This document shows positions 1 to 7,093 of a stretch of 42,515 nucleotides of DNA, in pieces. The notes under the pieces are model-generated. The model saw nothing but the letters and a program-made list of their open reading frames with translations. It was not told where the DNA came from and did not search any database. The position numbers and the translations under genes were made by a program. Each line of letters begins with the position of its first letter. Within the stretch, counting starts at the first letter, position 1. The DNA comes from Lachnospiraceae bacterium (GTDB lineage: Bacteria; Bacillota; Clostridia; Lachnospirales; Lachnospiraceae), in the NCBI GenBank assembly GCA_016283775.1, contig JAEENL010000181.1, positions 1-42,515 on the forward strand, written 5' to 3'.

Positions 1-139
1 CTATCCATTCAACTCCACCTGAGTTTACTTTGTAAATAACATAAGTCCCTTTAAATAAAAGCGGGAGATGATCATATAATTCTGTAGCCTCGACTAATTT
101 AGTATCCATATGAAGCATTTCAGTAAGGTATTTTTCCAT
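1..139 (-). CDS. Unidentified protein, N-terminal 46 codons only
   Basis: An open frame runs off the left edge of the window. The ATG at 139 is preceded on the minus strand by AAGGA with six bases between, a normal ribosome binding site. The visible product starts MEKYLTEMLHMDTKLVEATE and is mixed alpha/beta in character with no signal peptide. I do not recognise the family and too little is visible to name a domain. A 9-bp inverted repeat lies 16 bases upstream of the start, so the gene may be controlled by a dimeric repressor. It is the last visible gene of the AT-rich island, separated from the preceding XRE gene by a terminator, so it probably has its own promoter. Confidence 0.55.
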   Translation of the reverse strand, partial: MEKYLTEMLHMDTKLVEATELYDHLPLLFKGTYVIYKVNSGGVEWI

Positions 140-154
140 AATGCGTCCTTTTTA

Positions 155-181
155 ATTTGTAAACTATTTTTATTTACAAAT
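155..181 (-). promoter_or_regulatory. Perfect 9-bp inverted repeat, candidate operator
   Basis: ATTTGTAAA at 155-163 is repeated as TTTACAAAT at 173-181 with a 9-base spacer, just upstream of the ribosome binding site of the partial gene ending at 139. The half-site spacing of two helical turns suits a dimeric HTH repressor. A shorter version, TTTAC-TTT-GTAAA, lies at about 25-37 inside that gene. The regulator is not identified. Confidence 0.4.
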
Positions 182-208
182 CAAATATAGCACACTGATT
201 GGAATAAA

Positions 209-283
209 TCAATTAGCATCCGAGGATTTCAGTTTCCTTTCCACCGCTCGATACAGAATACATCTGCTCACCTCATTTTCCAC
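209..283 (-). pseudogene. Relic of a phosphoesterase 3' end
   Basis: Read on the minus strand this stretch encodes a tail containing YRAVERKLK followed by a stop. It resembles the C-terminus of the phosphoesterase gene at 4269-4838, which contains DRAVERKMK. At DNA level 19 bases are identical (234-252 and 4288-4306). There is no start codon with a ribosome binding site, and the upstream part runs into the terminator of the XRE/zinc-ribbon gene. I read it as a leftover of a second copy, or of a recombination event, and not as a gene. Confidence 0.45.
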
Positions 284-285
284 AA

Positions 286-311
286 CAAAAAGAGACCGGT
301 TTCCCGATCCC
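286..311 (-). terminator. Rho-independent terminator after the XRE/zinc-ribbon gene
   Basis: On the minus strand an 8-bp stem (GGGATCGG paired with CCGGTCTC, two wobble pairs) with a GAAA loop is followed by a T run. It lies 70 bases after the stop codon at 381. A palindrome, GCAGCATATGCTGC, lies between the stop and this terminator. Confidence 0.7.
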
Positions 312-380
312 TTTCCGGCAGCATATGCTGCATTATTTCATTTTTTCGTTTAGCCGAAGATCTGTCCGGGCAGTTTCACT

Positions 381-1145
381 TCACCTTTTCTTATAAAGAA
401 TCAGTTCCGGATTAGCGCCTTCTGCCTCGTAAGAACATATCAAAATGAAATCCATATTGGCTATGACTCCAAAACAAAGCCCATCGATAATCTCCGATTC
501 AAGTTGATTTCCAAGATAGGTTGTCTGGTCATCCAGATATTTTACTATCAATCCATTCGGAAGCTTGTACTCAAGATTTACAAACTTTCCAACCAGTGCA
601 TTAAGCTTTGTAACTTCCGGCATTCCCTCGATATGAAGCCCGTTTATTTCTTCAATGAGTTGCTTCTTAAAGGCTTCAAACTGTCCGTTATCACTAAGTT
701 CATCGAATCTCTTCCAATAATCCAATTTTGGAAGAGTATCTTTAAGATAAGAGCGCGCCTGCTCTTCGGTGAAATTTTCATTTACCATGTTGCGGACACA
801 AACATCAATCAGATTATCCATATCACTGTAGGTGTAAGTTCCATCAGCGTAGCACCACTTACAATAATTCTCGTTCAATGTGCCGTCTTCGTTTCGTCCG
901 ATTATTTCATCTTCCAACGGCATACCGCAGCATTGACAGATAAGCTTATGCGGTGAACCAAGCAGTGTGTTGATCGAAACATTATAAAGCTTTGAAAGCA
1001 ACTTTAATGTTTCTGTATTCGGGATCGTTTCTCCGTTCTCCCAACGAGAAACAGCCTGTCTTGTCACAAATACCTTTTCAGCAAGACTATCCTGTGACAG
1101 ACCATGCTTCGTCCTAAGCTCCAATAATATATCCTTCGTGCTCAT
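381..1145 (-). CDS. XRE-family regulator with C-terminal zinc-ribbon domain
   Basis: The 254-residue product starts with an HTH_3 domain (about residues 5-62; QAVSRWENGETIPN is the recognition-helix signature of the Cro/CI family). It is followed by a putative zinc ribbon whose ligands appear as CQCCGMPL near residue 70 and CKWC near 95, the arrangement of the small zinc-ribbon family usually called PF12674. The remaining 150 residues are a helical region and a mixed C-terminal domain that I cannot name. The start is fixed by GAGGAGG eight bases before the ATG. Just upstream, ATACA-N6-TGTAT at 1176-1191 could be an autoregulatory site. Regulators of this type sense unknown signals in clostridia. 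The role here is probably transcriptional control within the island; the target is unknown. Confidence 0.85.
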   Translation of the reverse strand: MSTKDILLELRTKHGLSQDSLAEKVFVTRQAVSRWENGETIPNTETLKLLSKLYNVSINTLLGSPHKLICQCCGMPLEDEIIGRNEDGTLNENYCKWCYADGTYTYSDMDNLIDVCVRNMVNENFTEEQARSYLKDTLPKLDYWKRFDELSDNGQFEAFKKQLIEEINGLHIEGMPEVTKLNALVGKFVNLEYKLPNGLIVKYLDDQTTYLGNQLESEIIDGLCFGVIANMDFILICSYEAEGANPELILYKKR

Positions 1146-1276
1146 AACGCATACCTCCTCTTTTTTATCATTTTAATACAGAGATATGTATAAAACACGC
1201 AACTTGCTGTTGCCCCGATCACATATTCATGTAATTGCGTAATTATATCTTATATCGCCACTATCCTCAACCTTTT

Positions 1277-1621
1277 TTAGAATTCCTTGAAATACCTTTT
1301 CACCCATTTGTGATGAAGAAATACCATAATCAGAATAGGAATAATCGTGCCTATACATAACGGAATCACGGAGTATATGCTGTCTCCTCCAATAAACGCA
1401 GAACAAATCCACGAGCCAATAATACAAATGCCATAAATAATCCACATTACGCCATGTTTCTTATTCCATGAATTGACATCTGATAATTGATCTACTTTCG
1501 GGGGGTTCTCTCCTGTATAAAAACCAACAGGTTCCTTACTCTTTAGCTGACTAACTCCAATTCCGAGCATTATCATTGCAACTATACAGACAATCACACC
1601 AGAAATAATTGTTTCAGCCAT
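1277..1621 (-). CDS. Small membrane protein of unknown function
   Basis: The product has 114 residues. The start is the ATG at 1621, preceded by GGAGGAAAAAAG; a longer frame upstream has no ribosome binding site. Three hydrophobic segments are visible: about residues 4-22 (IISGVIVCIVAMIMLGIGV), 55-75 and 80-100, with a hydrophilic loop containing FYTGENPPKV between the first and second. That loop motif is common in small three-helix membrane proteins of Firmicutes, but I cannot assign a function. The gene lies between the AbiE toxin gene and the XRE/zinc-ribbon gene, all on one strand. Confidence 0.75.
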   Translation of the reverse strand: MAETIISGVIVCIVAMIMLGIGVSQLKSKEPVGFYTGENPPKVDQLSDVNSWNKKHGVMWIIYGICIIGSWICSAFIGGDSIYSVIPLCIGTIIPILIMVFLHHKWVKRYFKEF

Positions 1622-1716
1622 CTTTTTTCCTCCGTTAAACTGAAAATAATCTTTCCATGACAAATACACAAATTCATTATATCAGAATACTTGTCATTAT
1701 TCATCAACAATACTTT

Positions 1717-1746
1717 TTCCTGTACTCCGGTTTCAGAGTACAGGAA
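1717..1746. other. Strong hairpin downstream of the AbiE toxin gene
   Basis: TTCCTGTACTC and GAGTACAGGAA form a perfect 11-bp stem around an 8-base loop, 62 bases beyond the abiEii stop codon. On the minus strand it is followed by AAAAAG and on the plus strand by GTGTTATT, so neither side has a good T tract. It could be a weak terminator, an mRNA stabiliser or a repeat. Confidence 0.5.
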
Positions 1747-1807
1747 GTGTTATTACCGCTTCAATAAAACCTTATGATTTGCGTTACAGTGTTCCGCAAA
1801 TGAGAGA

Positions 1808-2614
1808 TTACCCCAGCTTACCCAAGAAATCTTTAATTTTATCAAAAGCAACCGTTGCTTCAATCCCCAACCAGTTATCTTTATCACTGGTTTCAACAGT
1901 CTCCCTGAAGTCTTTGTCAGAAAAGATTTTTCGAACTCTTTCCCTTACATCATCCATGTCATTTTCATACATTCCCGGGTCGTCAAGAATATACGTATGT
2001 ACGCAATCTAACAACCTGTTTGTATCTACATAATCAGATAAATAGCACGGATCAAAGATGTCCTTGACCCGACCGGAAAATGTTCCAAATTTCACAAGAG
2101 CCCGGAGTTTTTCCGCAAATATCTGCTCCTTTGAATTCATCAGCAGGCTAACACCTTCTTCATCATGACAAACATCAAAGCAAAACTCATCCTGCTCTAT
2201 CTGGATATTCTTGTGAACTCCAAGATCCATTTTTGTCTTTAATGAATGACCGGTATCGTCTTTTATCACTACCCAAACCCTTTTTCCACGGTATTCCTGC
2301 TGCGATAATTCTTCGATATCTCCGGATATCTGAAACGTTATTCCCTCAAGGCAATTAAGCTTATTGATAAAGCTGCTTATGGCCTCTTCCTCTATGGAAT
2401 ACTTTATAAAGTCGAAGTCAATATCTCTTGTAGCACGTCTTACATCTCCCGTTATACTACGCATGACTACGCCGCCTTTGATGGTTACGTTCCGATTCAT
2501 AGGACTTTTAGCAATAGCCTTCAACACAATATCCTGGCACACTCTTGCCTCTGCAAACAATTCGCTGTATCCGTCTTTCAAATACTCGGATACCATTATT
2601 TCAAGGTCAATCAT
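1808..2614 (-). CDS. abiEii: AbiEii-type nucleotidyltransferase toxin
   Basis: The 268-residue product belongs to the AbiEii/AbiGii family, the toxin half of type IV toxin-antitoxin systems. These enzymes are nucleotidyltransferases; characterised relatives (MenT toxins) add nucleotides to tRNA acceptor stems and stop translation. The family motifs are present: KGGVVMRS near residues 46-53 and the metal-binding RATRDIDFDF near residues 60-69. A downstream SKEQIFAEKL near residue 160 matches the conserved KxxxxxEK region. The gene starts at ATG 2614, which shares one base with the stop codon of the antitoxin gene (TGATG) and has its own GGAGG site. The motifs look intact, so the toxin is probably active. 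Confidence 0.88.
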   Translation of the reverse strand: MIDLEIMVSEYLKDGYSELFAEARVCQDIVLKAIAKSPMNRNVTIKGGVVMRSITGDVRRATRDIDFDFIKYSIEEEAISSFINKLNCLEGITFQISGDIEELSQQEYRGKRVWVVIKDDTGHSLKTKMDLGVHKNIQIEQDEFCFDVCHDEEGVSLLMNSKEQIFAEKLRALVKFGTFSGRVKDIFDPCYLSDYVDTNRLLDCVHTYILDDPGMYENDMDDVRERVRKIFSDKDFRETVETSDKDNWLGIEATVAFDKIKDFLGKLG

Positions 2615-3153
2615 CAGTATACCTCCGTCCGCAGAGTTCTAATCACTTTATCACTTTTCGGTACAACTTCTGCGTAATTTCGTATCTTTTCTGTATTTAA
2701 CTGCGGTAAGATTCTGCGGTAGTTTCCCAGAATCTCTTTATAATAATTAAAGGGTAATTTGCTCTTATATCTGACCAATTCGATAAGCATACGTTCTCTG
2801 TCAAAAATCTGCAGATCATAACCCTTATACTCCATTGTTGTCCTTCCCTGACCAAGGAGCTCCTCCGGCATGAATATCTGTTTCACTCGCTTATCCGATA
2901 TGGGTGCTGCTTCTCTTTTTGTCGCCATGGTACACACGTCCGGGACTTCATCCGTAAATCCATACAGATAAAAAGCCGTATCCATCGTGATAATTGCATT
3001 TGGATACTTGTATGAAAGCAGCGCCAGTTCAGGGACATATTCTTTTTCTGAAAAAATACCCTTATCCACCCGGAAAAGCTTTCCTTCCGCAACCATCTGA
3101 TTGATAAAATAATCCGATCCGTATTCTTTTAGACATTCAGTCCGTGTCTTCAT
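2614..3153 (-). CDS. abiEi: AbiEi-type antitoxin and transcriptional repressor
   Basis: The 179-residue product is the partner of the AbiEii toxin. AbiEi proteins have an N-terminal winged helix that binds DNA and a C-terminal domain needed for antitoxin activity. Here residues 1-50 (MKTRTECLKEYGSDYFINQM onward) look like the winged helix with the RVDKGIF wing, and IITMDTAFYLYGFTDEVPD is typical of the family. An in-frame extension to 3318 runs through the promoter, so the ATG at 3153 (GGTGA upstream) is the better start. Family members repress their own operon by binding inverted repeats, which fits the large repeats found here upstream. Antitoxin first, toxin second, with a one-base overlap is the standard order. 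Confidence 0.85.
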   Translation of the reverse strand: MKTRTECLKEYGSDYFINQMVAEGKLFRVDKGIFSEKEYVPELALLSYKYPNAIITMDTAFYLYGFTDEVPDVCTMATKREAAPISDKRVKQIFMPEELLGQGRTTMEYKGYDLQIFDRERMLIELVRYKSKLPFNYYKEILGNYRRILPQLNTEKIRNYAEVVPKSDKVIRTLRTEVY

Positions 3154-3195
3154 CAAAATCACCGCTTTTATACAAACATCTGCATTTTTATTTGT

Positions 3196-3293
3196 TTTGC
3201 ATAGGTTTGTAAAAATTATAGATTCCTCCATAAGTAATGTCAATATATATTTTAATAATCCTATGCAAATAATTGTGTTTTGCATAGGATTAT
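3196..3293 (-). promoter_or_regulatory. AbiEi operator candidates: 15-bp inverted repeat plus a third half-site
   Basis: ATAATCCTATGCAAA (3255-3269) and TTTGCATAGGATTAT (3279-3293) form a perfect inverted repeat with a 9-base spacer, upstream of the -35 box. The core TTTGCATAGG recurs at 3196-3205, just downstream of the -10 box. The promoter is thus bracketed by half-sites. AbiEi-family antitoxins are known to bind inverted repeats at their own promoters; assignment of these sites to this AbiEi is inference. Confidence 0.7.
3215..3243 (-). promoter_or_regulatory. Consensus sigma-A promoter of the abiE operon
   Basis: On the minus strand TTGACA (3243-3238), a 17-base spacer and TATAAT (3220-3215) are a perfect consensus promoter. 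It leaves a leader of roughly 55 bases before the abiEi start at 3153. A GGAGG inside the spacer is not transcribed. Confidence 0.85.
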
Positions 3294-3307
3294 CAGAGTC
3301 TTGCTTA

Positions 3308-3487
3308 TTAAATATCAATCGAGTGGTTCACCTTAAAAGGCGTAAACGGGGTGTAATCTTTGTCTTCAACCCAATGGTACATAGTTTCTTTCGATTCCCC
3401 TACCCGTCCAAATAGCATTGTCCTGCTAAATCGCTTAAATATATCACAACGTCTGTTATGCTGTAGTACAAAAATACCAAACTTAAA
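3308..3487 (-). pseudogene. Unidentified gene remnant between abiE and the phosphoesterases
   Basis: A frame of 60 sense codons is open from the stop at 3488 to TAA at 3308. Its protein-like tail includes MLFGRVGESKETMYHWVED and ends FKVNHSIDI. The only ATG that gives a sensible product is at 3418 (36 residues), and it has no ribosome binding site. The composition looks like coding sequence more than chance, so I read it as the C-terminal remnant of a lost gene. I do not recognise the family. Its end lies 15 bases from the abiE inverted repeat. Confidence 0.35.
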
Positions 3488-3502
3488 TCATTTTATTCAT
3501 AA

Positions 3503-4276
3503 TCATGCTCGAGAATATCTGTCATTGCGGATATCCATTTTGGGATCCAGCAGTTTCTTCGGTGCTCTGTCACCATCTGCAAATCCCCACTGCTTTGAAA
3601 CTGTATCAACCCAGATAAACCTCTGATCTCCGATAGGATCTCCATTGCGATAAGTCGAGAAATTATCTACGGTGACTACTTCTCCAAAGTAATCTGTTTT
3701 CAGAACCGGTGTATGTCCCACAACCTGCAGATATCCTTTGGGGTACATTTCAATTCTGCCATCCTGCGGTCTTGCCCAGATTGGTGAGGCATCGCACCAC
3801 AGTTCATCTCTTCGGAAGCCATTAATCTTTTCAAGAAGATCATCTATATCACCGCTGAAATCCGGAAGAAAATGAGAAACAAACACTTCCGTCAATCCAG
3901 CATGACTAAAGAGAACATTATCAAGCCGATGGATATAAGCAATATTACCTGCCGGGATAATCTTTTCAAGCTTTGATAATCCTTCGCACACTACCGGTCT
4001 TGCATAATCAGAATACCCCGACTCGCGCGCCCCCCAAATGTAGCTCACATCATGATTTCCATAGCAGAGCAGAAAGTTCGGATGTCGATTTATGAATCTC
4101 TCAAGCGCATCAAAAGTCTCTTTGTACAAACCCAGATTCTTTTCCTGATCCCAGTCATCTACGAGATCACCAAGACAGACGATTTTGTCATATTCATTTT
4201 GAGAAAGAAGTTCCTCTGCCTTATCAAATATCCAAGGCTTCAGATGAACATCCGGAATTACAAAGACCTTACTCAT
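3503..4276 (-). CDS. Calcineurin-like phosphoesterase, PPP-type
   Basis: The 257-residue product carries every metal-binding block of the calcineurin-like superfamily: PDVH (Asp9, His11), GDLVDD (Asp37), GNHD (Asn74, His75), then FSHAG and VVGHTPV in the C-terminal half. The SHAG and GHTP blocks are the pattern of the PPP/Ser-Thr phosphatase and diadenosine tetraphosphatase branch. The substrate cannot be told from sequence: phosphoprotein, dinucleotide polyphosphate or a nucleic acid end are all possible. The gene starts 8 bases inside the end of the next phosphoesterase gene, so the two are translationally coupled. It is the last of three such genes in a row downstream of the integrase. Confidence 0.85.
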   Translation of the reverse strand: MSKVFVIPDVHLKPWIFDKAEELLSQNEYDKIVCLGDLVDDWDQEKNLGLYKETFDALERFINRHPNFLLCYGNHDVSYIWGARESGYSDYARPVVCEGLSKLEKIIPAGNIAYIHRLDNVLFSHAGLTEVFVSHFLPDFSGDIDDLLEKINGFRRDELWCDASPIWARPQDGRIEMYPKGYLQVVGHTPVLKTDYFGEVVTVDNFSTYRNGDPIGDQRFIWVDTVSKQWGFADGDRAPKKLLDPKMDIRNDRYSRA

Positions 4277-4838
4277 TACGCTTCATCTTCCTTTCCACCG
4301 CTCGATCTATCGTTACACGATGAATACTTTCAATATCTGATAGGATACCATCCTTTATAATCTTGCCAAGATTGATGGGAGTATAGCCACATACATTTGC
4401 CGCAAGGTTAATGTGTTTGCAACCATCTTTATATGCTTCCGTATTGTTGTGATCATGTCCGTGTATATTCAGACACCACGGAAGTCCGAATACAGGCTCG
4501 TGTGATAATAGGATCTTATCTGAAATAAACAATGGTCCGGCATATACTTCACTGAACAGCTCTTTATACGCTCCACGCGCATCATGATTTCCCAGCAATA
4601 GAATTTTCTTGCGCGCTTTGATCATAGGAACATACTTTGGATCTCCAATATCCCCAAGGCAGACAAATGTATCCCCTTTGCCTACCATGCTGTTAATTAT
4701 CTCGACCTGCTCCTCCGGTGTGATCCAATTCGGGTCCATTAATTTGCAGTCACTGTCCGCAAAATGCATATCTGAAAGAATATACACGCTCCCGCCTTCA
4801 GACCAATGACGGAACGGTTCATACAATGTCGTGATCAT
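4269..4838 (-). CDS. Calcineurin-like phosphoesterase, middle gene of three
   Basis: The product has 189 residues. The motifs are LSDMHF (Asp23, His25), CLGDIGD (Asp63), LLGNHD (Asn84, His85), LLSHEP (His113) and IHGHDH (His128, His130), so the two-metal site is complete. The short form with a GHDH ending belongs to small bacterial and phage phosphoesterases, distinct from the PPP-type gene beside it. Its start lies 20 bases inside the upstream phosphoesterase gene and its end overlaps the downstream one by 8 bases. The C-terminal tail, containing RAVERKMK, has a near copy at 209-283 on the other side of the AbiE genes. Substrate unknown. Confidence 0.85.
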   Translation of the reverse strand: MITTLYEPFRHWSEGGSVYILSDMHFADSDCKLMDPNWITPEEQVEIINSMVGKGDTFVCLGDIGDPKYVPMIKARKKILLLGNHDARGAYKELFSEVYAGPLFISDKILLSHEPVFGLPWCLNIHGHDHNNTEAYKDGCKHINLAANVCGYTPINLGKIIKDGILSDIESIHRVTIDRAVERKMKRNE

Positions 4839-5361
4839 CTATATTCACCTGCTCTCCAAAGAAATCTATTATCTGCTTCACCGAAACCGGAAAGAAGTTA
4901 TTGGCATCTACGCCAACATCATATCGTCTGATACCTTCTGCTCGATTTTTTTCATTATATTCCATGCGTGCATGGATATGACCGTGCAACTGGTATCCTC
5001 CGCTGCTCTTCTTCGGCCAGGACAACATCGGATAGTGCATCAGCGCAAAGTTGCATCCGTCTATAGAAGTCTTCATGAAATCCCTAATATCCTCAAAGAG
5101 TCGCGGATCATATTTCTTATCATGATTCCCGATTATCAGATATTTCTTTCCATTCATCTTTCTGATCAAGTTATCCGCATCTTCGATCTTCATGTGATGA
5201 CAGATATCGCCCAGAATATAAACAGTATCATTTTGACGAACTACCGAATTATAATTCTGAAGAAGAACTCTATCCATTTCTTCTACAGACTCAAAAGGTC
5301 GGTTCTGCATATTGATTATGGCTCTGTGGCCAAAGTGCATATCAGCTGTAAAATATACCAT
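4819..5361 (-). CDS. Calcineurin-like phosphoesterase, first gene of three
   Basis: The product has 180 residues. The ATG at 5361 is chosen because GAGG precedes it and the family usually begins right at this strand (MVYFTADMHFGH); a longer frame to 5460 would overlap the integrase gene. Motifs: ADMHFGH (Asp7, His9), ILGDI (Asp52), IIGNHD (Asn79, His80), MHYP (His109) and LHGHIH (His126-His130). This matches the small COG4186-like phosphoesterases common in phages and mobile elements, whose substrates are unknown. It lies 76 bases after the integrase stop codon on the same strand and may be read from the integrase transcript. It overlaps the next phosphoesterase gene by 20 bases. Confidence 0.87.
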   Translation of the reverse strand: MVYFTADMHFGHRAIINMQNRPFESVEEMDRVLLQNYNSVVRQNDTVYILGDICHHMKIEDADNLIRKMNGKKYLIIGNHDKKYDPRLFEDIRDFMKTSIDGCNFALMHYPMLSWPKKSSGGYQLHGHIHARMEYNEKNRAEGIRRYDVGVDANNFFPVSVKQIIDFFGEQVNIDDHDIV

Positions 5362-5437
5362 TTCTATAACCTCACAATAATACCATTCCGGTCCGGAAAG
5401 TTTCAGTCTATTCTGCCGGATTCCCGAATGCGGATTC

Positions 5438-6646
5438 CTACATCTGTACCTTTTCGGCATATTCTTTCAACAGAAAATCTGTATGTACCGAAGTATAGAT
5501 ATTCATGGTCGTCTCAATATCAGAATGCCCCAAAAGCACTTGCATGACTTTGATATTTACATCATCTTCACACAGAATGTTTGCAAATGTGTGGCGCAAG
5601 GAATGCGACGTAATCTTTGGCAATATTACGGTCTCACCTTTTTTGTCCCTGTGCTTTGCCTCGTTGAACTTCAGCACCATACGCTCAATAGCTCTGTTTA
5701 CACAGCTCTGAACGATTATCCCACCGTTTTTGTTTGTAAAGAGAAAACCGTCATATCCGTCGACAGAAATTTTACAAGAAACGCCACTCCTTTGCTGGAA
5801 ATCTTTTTCCATATTCAGTGCATCCACCACACAGCTGCCAAACGGTATCTTTCTCTTACCTGCTGCCGTCTTTGGAGAGAAAATGTGAAATCCCGCTTTA
5901 TCATATCCGCGTGTGCAGTACATAACAACATGGTCGACATTGATGGTCTTTCTTTCCATGTCTATATCGTTCCACCGTATCCCCGCCATCTCGCTGATAC
6001 GGAGTCCCGTATAGATAAACATACAGATCAAAGGATACCACCTTTTGAATTCATCTGAGTTCCTGATATGATCAAGGAACAATTCGGCATGCTCTTTGCA
6101 AAGTCCGGGCCTTTTGCTCGTATGCTTGGAATGAGCCCTTACAAACTCCTTGCATGCATGTTCGGCCGGGTTCCTTTGTATCACTTCCCTTTCCAAAGCA
6201 GACTGGAACACCTGATAAAGAACATTTTGAATATGGGACACAGTCTCAGTCGCAATCCTTCGCTCCACTAGGAGCGTTGAATAGTGGCTTTTCACCCGGA
6301 AGGTCGAGATTTCATCGATCAATTCTCTGCCGAGGGAATTCCTGACATAAGCATCGTAAAGATATCTGTATGACTCTCTTGTATTATTGCGGAGCTGGCT
6401 CTTCCCGGATAACCATAGTTCAAACTGATCATTCAGTGTAATGTTTTTTATCTTTTTTGATATGTTAATATACTCACGGTAAATGATCTTTGACTCTTCA
6501 TTCCGCAATTCCGTCAGGCGACGCGCATAGATCCACTTGTTTTCTCCTTCTCTGTTCTTGTAATGAAAAGCATACCGGCCATCGGATTTCTGGTATTCAC
6601 CGTTATAAAGCTCGTTTCCTTCAGTATCCGTTCGTTTGTCAGTCAT
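5438..6646 (-). CDS. int: Tyrosine integrase, Tn916 family
   Basis: The 402-residue product has three parts. An N-terminal arm-site DNA-binding domain (about residues 10-60, with DGRYAFHYKNREGENKWIYA) is of the Tn916 Int type. A SAM-like core-binding domain follows (about 70-170). The C-terminal catalytic domain shows Arg in TGLRISE, His-x-x-Arg in SHSLRHTF, His in LLGHSD and the nucleophile Tyr in NIYTSVH. All catalytic residues are present and the length matches Tn916 Int, so the enzyme is probably active. The ATG at 6646 follows AGGAG by six bases. Unlike Tn916, there is no visible xis in front; an XRE repressor gene takes that place, and cargo genes follow int on the same strand. Confidence 0.93.
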   Translation of the reverse strand: MTDKRTDTEGNELYNGEYQKSDGRYAFHYKNREGENKWIYARRLTELRNEESKIIYREYINISKKIKNITLNDQFELWLSGKSQLRNNTRESYRYLYDAYVRNSLGRELIDEISTFRVKSHYSTLLVERRIATETVSHIQNVLYQVFQSALEREVIQRNPAEHACKEFVRAHSKHTSKRPGLCKEHAELFLDHIRNSDEFKRWYPLICMFIYTGLRISEMAGIRWNDIDMERKTINVDHVVMYCTRGYDKAGFHIFSPKTAAGKRKIPFGSCVVDALNMEKDFQQRSGVSCKISVDGYDGFLFTNKNGGIIVQSCVNRAIERMVLKFNEAKHRDKKGETVILPKITSHSLRHTFANILCEDDVNIKVMQVLLGHSDIETTMNIYTSVHTDFLLKEYAEKVQM

Positions 6647-6670
6647 CAATTACTCCTGTTTTATGAATAT

Positions 6671-6684
6671 TTCGTTTTATCGAA
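6671..6684. promoter_or_regulatory. Third copy of the 14-bp XRE operator, before int
   Basis: On the minus strand this is TTCGATAAAACGAA, a TTCG-N6-CGAA palindrome 24 bases before the int start. It matches 11 of 14 positions of the site at 7114-7127 in front of the XRE gene. This suggests that the XRE protein represses both genes. Confidence 0.5.
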
Positions 6685-6693
6685 TCTGCATTG

Positions 6694-6722
6694 TAAAAAA
6701 AGAGCGATTTAAGTCTTCGCCC
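6694..6722 (-). terminator. Possible weak terminator overlapping the XRE stop codon
   Basis: On the minus strand GGGCGA and TCGCTC form a six-pair stem with one wobble, and the loop contains the stop codon of the XRE gene. A run of seven T follows. It could attenuate transcription from the XRE gene into int. Confidence 0.4.
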
Positions 6723-7071
6723 AGTGTTTTTTTGTATTATCCGTCAGTGCGTCTATATATCCCACAAGGCGATTTCTCCGCTCCCGGTCCAGCTTTCTGT
6801 ATTCGACAAGAACATTATATTCTTCGTCATTGCGATAGACAATGATATAATCTTCATTCAACGCAGTATTGCTTTCAGTGGCGGAAATAAGGTAATATGG
6901 GTCCACCTTAAGCGTGTCGCAGATCACTTTAAGTTTATCGATGGATGGGTTCTGTTTCTTCCCTTTCCAACTGCTCATTGTGCTTTGCGGTATCCCCGTT
7001 TTCTCGGAAAACTCTTTCTGAGTCATCCCTTTCTCATGGACAAGTTCAAGTACTCTTTCGCCAATTGTCAT
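6709..7071 (-). CDS. XRE-family repressor of the integrative element
   Basis: The 120-residue product has an N-terminal HTH_3 domain (about residues 5-62: MTQKEFSEKTGIPQSTMSSW is the helix-turn-helix) and a charged helical C-terminus that probably mediates dimerisation. Its promoter carries two copies of a 14-bp palindromic site exactly 20 bp apart, and a third copy lies in front of int, so autorepression and repression of the integrase is the simple reading. The start has AAGGGG at a proper distance. Position and size match phage CI-like or ICE control proteins. No protease domain is present, so release from repression would need another partner or signal. Confidence 0.85.
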   Translation of the reverse strand: MTIGERVLELVHEKGMTQKEFSEKTGIPQSTMSSWKGKKQNPSIDKLKVICDTLKVDPYYLISATESNTALNEDYIIVYRNDEEYNVLVEYRKLDRERRNRLVGYIDALTDNTKKHWAKT

Positions 7072-7093
7072 CTTTCTACCCCTTTGCGAACCA

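Noticed and set aside
3153-3318. In-frame N-terminal extension of the AbiEi antitoxin
   Set aside because: The extension would run through the consensus promoter and operator; the start at 3153 fits the family.
5361-5460. Longer start for the first phosphoesterase
   Set aside because: It would overlap the integrase gene, and the core strand of the family begins right at 5361, where GAGG precedes the ATG.
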